Positions 8,752 to 15,299 of a DNA stretch of 15,299 nucleotides are shown in pieces. The first letter of the stretch is position 1. Each line of letters starts with the position of its first letter. Under the pieces are notes generated by a model, which saw only the letters and a list, made by a program, of their open reading frames with translations, had not been told where the DNA came from and did no database searches. The stretch comes from Deltaproteobacteria bacterium (GTDB taxonomy: Bacteria > Desulfobacterota > Desulfobacteria > Desulfobacterales > JAUVGT01), in the NCBI GenBank assembly GCA_030593645.1, contig JAUVGT010000062.1, forward strand, positions 1 through 15,299, written 5' to 3'. A program made the position numbers and the translations under genes.

Positions 8752-9056
8752 CTAAAGACGATTTCCGGATTGCTTACGATTCCATCAAATTTAACCCAAA
8801 TGAGCTAAAGTGCATAGAGTTGGGGTGTCAACGCGTTCCAAACACCCCCCTGCCCCCCTCAATGGGGGATTCAAAACAATCGGAATTCGGGGTCGGTATC
8901 GATATCGCAATCGTCTTTATTGATCATTGGCTAGGCGCAATCCATTGCATATTTGCCATACGACCGCAAAGAGTTATCCCTGCCATTTCAATAACACAGG
9001 CATGGCCTTTATTCTCTGACATCGCTCGGGGAGCAAAGTTTTATCTTTATAATAAC
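8752..9056. other. Long non-coding gap inside the hdr-fdh gene run
   Basis: No convincing gene was found on either strand. The gap holds a GC-rich hairpin (CCCCC 8854-8858 with GGGGG 8864-8868), a looser inverted repeat (GGGGTGT 8822-8828 with ACACCCC 8841-8847), and the dispersed motif TCGGAATTCGGGGT (8880-8893) leading into a GGTATCGATATCG stretch. It lies between the mvhD stop and the FdhB-like gene. The open frames across it are unlike any family I recognise. Confidence 0.5.
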
Positions 9057-9518
9057 TCAAAGCAATTCTGCACTTAAGGCCGGAACCAATTCTTGAATTC
9101 CCGATTTTTTCAGGGGCGACGGACCCATCTGCTGAAGTTTTTCCACAAACGTTTTTATTTCCTTTACAAATTCCGATGCCTCGGCGGACGAAACCCAAGC
9201 CGCTTTCACCCGTTCTTCGTCAATACCGATAAACTGTAAAAGGCTTTTTAAAAATCGAATCCGCTTTTCCGCTGAATAATTACCATACAGGTAATTGCAT
9301 TCACCCAGATGTCACCCGCCGACAAAAACCCCGTCGACTCCCTGCTGAAATGCCCTTAAAATATAGTGTGGCGATACACTCCCGCTGCACATTACCTTGA
9401 CAGTGCGCACATTCGCGGGATACTGCAGACGACTAACCCCGGCCAGGTCAGCAGCAGCATAAGCTCACCACGTGCATAAAAAGCAGATAATACTGGGTTC
9501 AAATTTGGTATTTTGCAT
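9057..9518 (-). CDS. mvhD: MvhD-like protein with two selenocysteines
   Basis: A 153-residue MvhD/FlpD-family protein, visible only if two in-frame UGA codons (9465-9467 and 9312-9314) are read as Sec18 and Sec69. Sec18 is in LCTW-U-AYAAADLAG, where the second MvhD of this window has NWCAYAAADLAGVSR. Sec69 is in VFVGG-U-HLGECNY, the GC-H-x-GDC site of the family. Flanking residues match the family throughout (ADLAGVSR, VMCSGSV, LRAFQQG, the YLYGNYSAEKR segment, C-terminal QQMGPSPLKK). In the family, these cysteines bind the [2Fe-2S] cluster that passes electrons to HdrA. The ATG (9516-9518) follows a GAGGGG ribosome-binding site at 9 bases. It lies 166 bases after an hdrA. The stop is TGA at 9057-9059; that UGA could in principle also be read through, but nothing resembling the family follows. 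Confidence 0.88.
9273..9303 (-). promoter_or_regulatory. bSECIS hairpin for Sec69 of mvhD
   Basis: Downstream of the second UGA, a perfect 7-bp stem AATTACC/GGTAATT closes a TGTAT loop. After a two-base bulge (GC), a further 5-bp stem TGAAT/ATTCA extends it. The related mvhD at 13138-13557 has CATTACC/GGTAATG at the same place, a compensatory A-U to C-G change. Confidence 0.75.
9432..9452 (-). promoter_or_regulatory. bSECIS hairpin for Sec18 of mvhD
   Basis: Twelve bases after the first UGA, GCTGACC pairs with GGTTAGT (7 bp, two wobble pairs) around a TGGCCGG loop. The cysteine-bearing mvhD at 13138-13557 has two mismatches in the same stem, as expected if the fold is needed only where UGA is decoded. 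Confidence 0.6.
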
Positions 9519-9541
9519 GTGATTTCCCCTCTTCACCCCCA

Positions 9542-9685
9542 GAAGTGGCTTCAAAACCATCTTTCGGGTTTAAGTTCTAGGCGGAGTGGATATTTTAACC
9601 GCAGGAATATATGATATATTTCGAGGATTGAAATATTCGCTCCAACAACGAAATTGGACCCGAAAGATGGTTTTGAAACCACTTC
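9542..9685. repeat. 144-bp foldback element at the hdrA-mvhD junction
   Basis: Terminal inverted repeats of 28 bases (9542-9569 and 9658-9685) differ at one position. The inner part also pairs imperfectly, for example GGAGTGGATATTT near 9584-9596 with AAATATTCGCTCC near 9631-9643. It fills almost the whole gap between the second hdrA and the double-Sec mvhD, and its right end is the last base of the hdrA stop codon. There is no ORF of its own. It looks like a MITE-type insertion and is unlike the element at 1-139. Confidence 0.8.
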
Positions 9686-11373
9686 TAAAAGGCCCGGATC
9701 TGAGCCAAAACCTGTTTTTGCATAAATCCTTTCAATCGCGCGCTGTGCGACGGGCATGCTGCAGCACAGTTGCCGCATCCTTTGCACAGAATTACATTGA
9801 CTTCACAGACATTGGATATTTCATTAAAGGAAATGGCCTGATAAGGACACGCATTCAGGCATATCATGCATCCAACGCACGTATCATCTCTTATCCCCGC
9901 AACAATCGCACTGGTAACCAGTTTTTCCTTGAACAGAATGCCTGCCGCCCGTGAAGCGACACCGATCCCCTGGGAACGGGCTTCCGCGGTTGTGGCTGGA
10001 TAACGGGCACTGCCGCACAAAAAAATACCGTCCGCCGCAAAATCGAGCGGACGCAGTTTGGCGTGCGCTTCCAGGAAAAAACCATTTTGATCCACCGGGA
10101 CCCTAAAAGTCCGGGCCAGATTACGGGCATTTTCATTTGGCAATAAGGGAGTCGATAAAACCACCAGGTCGCAGGGGATTTCTCTGGTTTCTCCCAGAAG
10201 AGGCTGGAAAAAATGAACTTTTCCATTTTTAACATCTGGCGGCTTATCTTTATCAAAAACATGAAACCGTATCCCTTTACCCCGGGCATCCCAGAGCATT
10301 TTTTCCTTTTCCGTGCCATACATCTGCATATCACGGTATAAAATGTGAATTTCTGAATCCGGTTTGTATTCCTTTATGATCAGCGCATTTTTTACTGCTG
10401 TCATACAGCATATCCTGGAGCAGAATTCTCTGTTATTCGTCCGCGCCCCCGCGCATTGAATCATCACAATTTGGCTGGCATTCAAGGCCCCGGTTTTCAA
10501 TCGATCCTCCAGTTCAATCTGGGTGATCACGCCTTCCCCGTTATAACCATACAGGCCTTCCGGTACCCAGGGCAAGGCCCCGGTGGCAACAACCACACAT
10601 CCCGCGGACTCCTCAATATTCTTATCCCCCGTTGAGACAGTCATATTGAAATTTCCAATATAACCGCCGATTGACTTGACTTCTGATCCGGTATACACAG
10701 AAATATTGGACCTTGATTCGACCTTTTCGATCAGGTTTGAAATCACATCAATCGCGGCCTCTCCATTGGCTAATCGATTGATTTTTCGAAGGAGCCCGCC
10801 AAGCGCCCCGCTTTTTTCGACCAGTATCACTTCAATTCCCATGGCCGCAAAGGCATCAGCTGCGGACAGTCCCGCCATACCACCGCCGATAACCAGGACC
10901 TTGCGAATTAAAGAAGATTCTATCTCTTTTTGGGGTTCCAGTGTCACACTTTTTGCCACACCCATCCGTACCAGATTTTTTGCCTTTTCAGTGGCGTTTT
11001 CACGCTGCCCCATGTGTACCCAGGAACACTGATCCCGGATATTCACCATTTCAAAAAGATATGGATTCAACCCCGCCTGAGCACATGAACCGGCAAAAAG
11101 CGGCTGATGGGTCCGGGGAGAACAGGAAGCGACAACCACACGTGTGAGATGATGTTCTTTGATGCTTTGCTGTATTTCCGCGATTCCCGATTCAGAGCAG
11201 GTATAAAGATTTTCTTTTGTAAATACCACGCCGGGAAGAGTTGAAGCATACTCGGCCACAGATTCGCAGTCCAGGTGACCCGCAATATTTGAACCGCAAT
11301 CGCAGACAAAAACCCCGATACGCGGTTTTTCTTCTGCATTTTCTTTTTTTATTTGATCTGCCATATCATTCAA
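9685..11373 (-). CDS. hdrA: HdrA-like flavoprotein, QmoB-type, with C-terminal ferredoxin
   Basis: A 562-residue HdrA/QmoB-family protein. Domains: an N-terminal Cys-rich region (VCDCGSN near 23-29 and C84); the FAD-binding Rossmann motif VIGGGMAGLSAA (161-172) with VEKSGALGG; a QCAGARTNN...CSRICCM segment; and two C-terminal [4Fe-4S] motifs at C499-C502-C505-C509 and C530-C533-C536-C540. It lacks the Cys/Sec pair seen after the FAD motif in the neighbouring HdrA. It should hold FAD and link to MvhD: the neighbour downstream is MvhD, and QmoB is a fusion of these two parts. The start is a TTG (11371-11373) with AAAGG 9 bases before, one base after the previous stop; ATG at 11362-11364 is an alternative. 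The last codons overlap a foldback element and may have been altered by it. Confidence 0.9.
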   Translation of the reverse strand: MNDMADQIKKENAEEKPRIGVFVCDCGSNIAGHLDCESVAEYASTLPGVVFTKENLYTCSESGIAEIQQSIKEHHLTRVVVASCSPRTHQPLFAGSCAQAGLNPYLFEMVNIRDQCSWVHMGQRENATEKAKNLVRMGVAKSVTLEPQKEIESSLIRKVLVIGGGMAGLSAADAFAAMGIEVILVEKSGALGGLLRKINRLANGEAAIDVISNLIEKVESRSNISVYTGSEVKSIGGYIGNFNMTVSTGDKNIEESAGCVVVATGALPWVPEGLYGYNGEGVITQIELEDRLKTGALNASQIVMIQCAGARTNNREFCSRICCMTAVKNALIIKEYKPDSEIHILYRDMQMYGTEKEKMLWDARGKGIRFHVFDKDKPPDVKNGKVHFFQPLLGETREIPCDLVVLSTPLLPNENARNLARTFRVPVDQNGFFLEAHAKLRPLDFAADGIFLCGSARYPATTAEARSQGIGVASRAAGILFKEKLVTSAIVAGIRDDTCVGCMICLNACPYQAISFNEISNVCEVNVILCKGCGNCAAACPSHSARLKGFMQKQVLAQIRAF

Positions 11374-11374
11374 T

Positions 11375-12901
11375 TTATGATACCTTTCGATATGTCATAA
11401 GCACCTGCACTGCCCTGGACGCGGCGCTGCTGGCTTGAGATACTGATTCAGGGATGTCCATGGGGCTTTGTGCGCAACCGCATACGAAAATTCCCTCTCG
11501 CGTGGTATCCACCGGTTGTAAATGATTGGTTTTTAAAAACCCGAATTCATCCAGTTCAGCGTCCAGAACCGATGCCAGTTTTTTTAAACTCTTTCCGGGC
11601 GCACAGGCGGTGGCCAGTATCACCATATCGAATGCTTCTTTTTTGACGGTTTGACTGATAGTGTCTTCATAAATCACAACCGGATGATTATCAGGACCAC
11701 CTCTTATTTCGGCCACGCGTCCGCGATGGTAACTGATATTCGAATGGTTGCCCCCGCGGATTTTATATTCTTCAAAACCCTTTCCCACCGCCCGGATATC
11801 CATACCGAAAATTACCGAACGGGTCTCAGGTTCATGTTCGTGGGCGATAATGGCTTCCTTAATAGAGTGCATGCAGCAATAGCCTGAACAAAATTGATAA
11901 AACCTGAAATCCCTGGAACCGACGCATTGGATAAAGGCCAGATTTTTTGCTGTTGAAAATCGTTCCGCCCTTGTTTTTAATGCCTCACGTTTACTTTTAA
12001 TTTCCAAGTAAGCTTTATATTTATCAGCCCACTTCACACTGTCTTTTTCATCTCCATGTTCACCGGACTGAAAAGCCCGGTAAAACCGTTCAGAGACCAT
12101 TTTATATTTTTCTTCATATTTACCAAGCATTTTTTCTGACTTTTTTGCTTTCTTTTCAAGTACCGCTATTTCTTCAATCACTGTCCGGTCAGAAGGCCGA
12201 TTCAGGTGGCCGGCTGTGGGGCCTCCCGCGCTAAGCAGCCTTTCAAATTCCATGGAAGTAATCACATTCGGCTGATCCCGGTACCGATATTCCGGGATCC
12301 GGGAAGGATCGAATATGTCATAACCGGCAGCAACAATGACAGCCCCCACAGTAAGATTAACTATTTTATCTTTCTGATTAAAATCAATGGCATCTGCCTG
12401 GCAGACTTTCTGGCAGATCCCGCATTTTTTTCCATTCAGCTGTCTGCAATACTTCGCATCGATCGTGTGTGTTGACGGTATCCCCTGGGCAAACCAGCTG
12501 TATATCGCACTTCGGGTTCCCTGACCCATATTAAAAGAATCACTGACCTGTATGGGGCATTTTTCCGCGCAAGTGCCGCAGCCGGTGCATTGATCTTCAT
12601 TTACAAAACGGGCCTTCCGGCAGATCCGAATTTCAAACGCGCCGGATTCACCTTCCATGCTTTCCACTTCAGAATAAGCCATCAAGTCAATGTTGGGATG
12701 CCGACCGGCATCCAGCATTTTGGGAGAAAGAATTCAGATGGCACAGTCATTGGTGGGAAAGGTCTTATCCAGCTGCGCCATTTTACCGCCGATGCTGGGC
12801 AACTGCTCCACCAGATGCACCATAAATCCCATTTCCGCCAAATCGAGTGAAGCCTGGATCCCGGCAATCCCCGCGCCGATGATTAGAATGTCTTTGTTCA
12901 C
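11375..12901 (-). CDS. hdrA: Selenocysteine HdrA with a K/E-rich insertion
   Basis: A 508-residue HdrA when the UGA at 12734-12736 is read as Sec56. The true start is a GTG (12899-12901) with AGAGG upstream; an ORF finder would start at the internal ATG 12718 and lose the FAD motif. Features: GAGIAG (9-14); TNDCAI-U-ILSPKM (50-61), where Sec replaces the second Cys of a C-x-x-C pair; [4Fe-4S] motifs at C105-C108-C111-C115 and C152, C160-C163-C167; and the HdrA segment QCVGSRD...CSGYCCMHSIKEA. Residues 239-319 form a K/E-rich, probably helical insert not usual here in HdrA. The C-terminus ends at the Rossmann-like CGCAQSPMDIPE segment. It lacks further ferredoxin domains, which the next gene (9685-11373) carries. 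It probably bifurcates electrons through FAD. It is followed after one base by the other hdrA. Confidence 0.93.
12696..12713 (-). promoter_or_regulatory. bSECIS hairpin of Sec-hdrA
   Basis: A perfect 7-bp stem GGATGCC/GGCATCC closes a four-base GGTC loop, 20 bases after the UGA (12734-12736). The loop matches the core of the E. coli fdhF loop and supports recoding rather than termination. Confidence 0.8.
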
Positions 12902-13137
12902 AATATACCTCTCATTCTTTATATTTCCTGAAGTAGTAACTGCACGTTAAAAATCGGAATTCGGGGTAAAAATCGCTTTCGGTATCGTTTCCTATCGGGG
13001 AAAATAACTTATCGCTTTCCAGTTCACAGAAACACAATTCATTTCGTCTTTACGAAGAGCAAAAAAACCGATGAAAACGATTCCGATATCGACACCGGTA
13101 AAAAATTACTCCAAATTCTGCCCCCGGTTATATGGTA
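12902..13137. other. Repeat-like gap between Sec-mvhD and Sec-hdrA
   Basis: No gene is visible in this stretch. It holds the dispersed motif TCGGAATTCGGGGT (12954-12967), a TTTCGGTATCG-type stretch (12977-12987), and an opposite-strand relative (ACGATTCCGATATCGACACCGG, about 13078-13099). These are short degenerate palindromic repeats like those at 8880-8915. The ribosome-binding site AGAGG for the downstream hdrA lies at its left end. Confidence 0.5.
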
Positions 13138-13557
13138 TTACGCCGCCCTCACCAGATTCAACGGTCCCATCTCCTGTATCTGCCGGGTAAACTCCCTGGC
13201 TGTTTCAGCAAACAGGATGCCCTCGGATGAAGAAATCCATTTCAGTCGAAGTCTTTCCTTCTCGATACCCAGCAGTTCGGTTATTTTACAGACCGTATCG
13301 AACATCTTTTCGGCTTTAACATTACCGTCCAGGTAATGGCAGTCTCCCATATGTCACCCCGCCACCATGACACCATCTGCACCTGTCTGAAACGCCTTTA
13401 GAATGAAATTGGGATTCACCCTGCCTGAGCACATCACACGGATAATCCGCATCCCGGCCGGGTATTGAAACCGGCTGACACCGGCCAGGTCGGCAGCCGC
13501 GTAGGCACACCAGTTACAGGCATAAGTAATAATCCCGGGAGTAAATTCATTTGGCAT
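13138..13557 (-). CDS. mvhD: Selenocysteine MvhD-like protein
   Basis: A 139-residue MvhD/FlpD-family protein when the UGA at 13354-13356 is read as Sec68. It is in the context VMVAG-U-HMGDCHYLDGN, where the family has GC-H-x-GDCHY. The first site keeps cysteines (C14, C17 in ACNWCAYAAAD). Gene callers give two fragments, 13354-13557 and 13138-13350. The family binds a [2Fe-2S] cluster and connects hydrogenase or formate dehydrogenase with HdrA. In benzoate-degrading Geobacter, a Sec-bearing MvhD-like protein (BamF) is known beside an HdrA-like BamE, a possible alternative context. The start ATG follows AAGGAA at about 8 bases. It lies between two hdrA genes, with gaps of 236-237 bases on each side. 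Confidence 0.92.
13320..13338 (-). promoter_or_regulatory. bSECIS hairpin of Sec-mvhD
   Basis: A perfect 7-bp stem CATTACC/GGTAATG closes a TGGAC loop, 15 bases after the UGA. The outermost pair differs (C-G instead of A-U) from the matching hairpin in the other mvhD. Confidence 0.75.
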
Positions 13558-13651
13558 CTTTTTTTCCTTATCGTAACGGTTTAAAAAAACGTCTATTCAT
13601 TAAAATCCGGCGTCTTCTTTGTTGGTTGAATGAACATTGATGGTCTCATAA

Positions 13652-13790
13652 AAAGTCCGAATGAGACGGTTTCGTAAAAAGTTCAAATTCAAGGCGTGCA
13701 AATTTCGTAATCATGAAGCGTACTTCTAGTACGTTGAATGATTGCGAAATGCAGCACAACGCAGAAGTTGGACTTTTTACGAAACCGTCA
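13652..13790. repeat. Foldback (MITE-like) repeat element, copy 2
   Basis: Same element as at 1-139, in the same orientation, about 130/139 identical. Here the outer arms (13665-13682 with 13772-13789) are perfectly complementary. It lies between the partial hdrA stop (13795) and the Sec-mvhD start (13557). On the left it is preceded by a GGTCTCATAAAAAGTCCG run that partly repeats its own end. Confidence 0.8.
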
Positions 13791-13794
13791 ACAT

Positions 13795-15299
13795 TTATGC
13801 CTGCGCCATCACTTTAACCATGTCCAGCAGGCTGTGATCATTAAAATGATTCACCATTGCCGCGCCGGTGGGGCATACCGCGGCACAGGCACCGCATCCT
13901 TTGCATAGTGCCCGATTGACTTCGCAAATTAACCAGTCTTCCAGGTAGCCGATCGCCTGGTAAGGACAAGAATCCAAACATGTCCGGCATCCCCTGCAAT
14001 GCTCGGGGTCAATTTCTGAAACCACGGCATTCCCCAGCATTTTTTTCCTGGACAGGATGGTCACCGCACGGGCAGCAGCCCCCAGACCCTGTGCCACAGC
14101 TTCATCCATAGGCTTAGGAGAATGAGCCAGGCCGCAAACAAATACCCCTTCTGTCGCAAAATCTGAAGGTCCGAGCTTGGCGTGTTTTTCCACAAAGAAA
14201 CCATCGTCATTTAGCGGCACCTTGAAAAACCGGGCCAGGGTTTCATCTTTATTCGGGAGGATGGCCGAGGCCAGTGCAACCAGATCAGCTTCAATTTCAA
14301 CGGGCCTTCCCAGTACATGATCGGTGGCGGTGATCACAATATGGTCTCTATTGATCGAAAGATCGGGTTTTTGGTCGACTGCATACCGGATGAAAATAAT
14401 GCCTTTCTCCCGGGCTTCCCTGTAAATGTATTCCCGTTCACCGTAGGTCCGGATATCCCGGTATAAAATATAAATGTTCATATCGGGATTTATTTTTTTA
14501 AGCTCCAGCGCGTTAGTGATTGAATGGGTACAGCAAACCTTAGAACAATATGGGCGGTCCGGTTCCCTGGAGCCCACGCACTGGATGAAAACCGCAGAAG
14601 ATATATTTTTTAAGGTTTGATCCTTCTCCATGAATTTCCGGTCAAGCTCCAGACCGGTTACTATTCGTGAATCCTGTCCGTAGAAATACTGATCAGGCTT
14701 GTACTCAATCCCGCCTGTGGCAATAATCGCGACACCATGCGACAACTCCTTTTCTTTGAATCCGTTTTTAATAACCGAATGAAAGTTCCCGATGTACCCA
14801 TCGACCTGTTTTATTTCACTTTCTAAAAATACATCGATATTTTTTTCTGAATTTACGCGGGTAATAAGACTTTGAAGATTATGCTGTACGTCCTCACCCT
14901 GCCATGTTTTATTAAGATTTTTTGCGCTCCCGCCTAGCTCATTACTTTTCTCGACCAGATATGTCTGAAATCCTTGCCGGGCCAGATTCTCCGCTGCGAT
15001 CATACCGGAAACACCCCCGCCGATAATTAAAGCCGAAGGATTGATGTCTATTTCCGGTGATACCAGGGGTTCTAAATGGCTGGATCTGTAAACCGCCATA
15101 CTGACCAGATTTTTGGCCTTTACGGTCGCCGCCTCCGGATTTTTGCTGTGTACCCAGGAACAATGATTACGAATGTTTGCCATTTCAAATAAATGTTTAT
15201 TTAAACCGGCGTTGGTAATGGTCTCCTGAAAGATATCCTCATGTGTTCTGGGTGTACACGCGGCAACCACAACACGATTCAGCTGTTTCTCCACAATCA
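13795..15299 (-). CDS. hdrA: HdrA-like flavoprotein, partial (N-terminus outside window)
   Basis: About 500 codons of an HdrA/QmoB-family protein; the frame stays open to the window edge, so the start is missing. By comparison with the related protein at 9685-11373, about 75 N-terminal residues are lost. Visible in order: VVAACTPRTH, the region ending NHCSWVHSKN, the FAD motif IIGGGVSG followed by LVEKSNELGGSA, QCVGSREPDRPYCSKVCC, and two C-terminal [4Fe-4S] motifs (CRGCRTCLDSCP and CKGCGACAAVCP). It is a paralogue of that hdrA by domain order. It is followed, after a 237-base gap holding a foldback repeat, by a Sec-MvhD, the expected electron partner. No UGA is seen in the part present. The 15294 GTG sometimes called as start is an internal valine codon. 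Confidence 0.92.
   Translation of the reverse strand, partial: IVEKQLNRVVVAACTPRTHEDIFQETITNAGLNKHLFEMANIRNHCSWVHSKNPEAATVKAKNLVSMAVYRSSHLEPLVSPEIDINPSALIIGGGVSGMIAAENLARQGFQTYLVEKSNELGGSAKNLNKTWQGEDVQHNLQSLITRVNSEKNIDVFLESEIKQVDGYIGNFHSVIKNGFKEKELSHGVAIIATGGIEYKPDQYFYGQDSRIVTGLELDRKFMEKDQTLKNISSAVFIQCVGSREPDRPYCSKVCCTHSITNALELKKINPDMNIYILYRDIRTYGEREYIYREAREKGIIFIRYAVDQKPDLSINRDHIVITATDHVLGRPVEIEADLVALASAILPNKDETLARFFKVPLNDDGFFVEKHAKLGPSDFATEGVFVCGLAHSPKPMDEAVAQGLGAAARAVTILSRKKMLGNAVVSEIDPEHCRGCRTCLDSCPYQAIGYLEDWLICEVNRALCKGCGACAAVCPTGAAMVNHFNDHSLLDMVKVMAQA

Noticed and set aside
8974..9198. 74-residue minus-strand open frame
   Set aside because: It overlaps the double-UGA mvhD in another frame, with no family features; the mvhD reading explains this sequence.
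9551..9787. 78-residue open frame over the hdrA end
   Set aside because: It spans the foldback element and the 3' end of hdrA in the wrong frame. A shadow.
11375..12718. HdrA starting at the internal ATG 12718
   Set aside because: It would lack the FAD motif; upstream codons through the UGA continue the family alignment to a GTG with ribosome-binding site.
1..15299. CRISPR arrays, tRNA genes, prophage or transposase genes
   Set aside because: No regularly spaced repeats, no cloverleaf-like sequences and no transposase or phage-like proteins were seen; the repeats present are palindromic, few and scattered.

Overview
The window looks like a piece of an anaerobic, sulfate-reducing or syntrophic member of the former Deltaproteobacteria (Desulfobacterota; a Desulfobacteraceae- or Desulfatiglans-like lineage is the best guess). 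This rests on a complete Tmc membrane complex with a tetrahaem type II cytochrome c3, several HdrA/MvhD electron-transfer proteins, and in-frame UGA codons that are best read as selenocysteine (Sec). All recognisable genes lie on the minus strand, so transcription runs from high to low coordinates.

Right part (15299 to 4925): an HdrA-like flavoprotein cut by the window edge, a Sec-containing MvhD, a Sec-containing HdrA, a second HdrA-like flavoprotein, a second MvhD with TWO in-frame UGA codons, an FrhB/FdhB-like iron-sulfur protein, a Sec-containing formate dehydrogenase catalytic subunit, and a kinase-like gene interrupted by an in-frame TAA. Four genes carry five predicted Sec residues. 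Each UGA replaces a cysteine (or family Sec) position and is followed by a plausible bacterial SECIS hairpin. Conventional gene calling breaks these genes into fragments; the double-UGA mvhD is missed altogether. Together they look like a cytoplasmic formate dehydrogenase coupled to a flavin-based HdrA/MvhD electron bifurcation or confurcation module.

Left part (4684 to 408): the compact tmcDCBA operon followed by a single-domain CheY/DivK-like response regulator. A sigma70-like promoter lies upstream (4736-4764) and a rho-independent terminator downstream (339-366). TmcB (HdrD-like, CCG domain), TmcC (membrane cytochrome b), TmcA (periplasmic cytochrome c3) and TmcD (beta-propeller-like repeats) exchange electrons between the cytoplasmic thiol/iron-sulfur pool and periplasmic cytochrome. 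Next to the formate/HdrA module, this suggests a route from formate to the membrane complex or the reverse; that link is inference.

The gaps of the hdr/mvhD part are unusually long and several hold palindromic repeats: two ~140-bp copies of one foldback element (1-139 and 13652-13790), a different 144-bp foldback touching the hdrA stop codon (9542-9685), and a REP-like inverted repeat (8681-8751). The tmc operon is tight and free of them. I saw no tRNA, rRNA, CRISPR or transposase gene.
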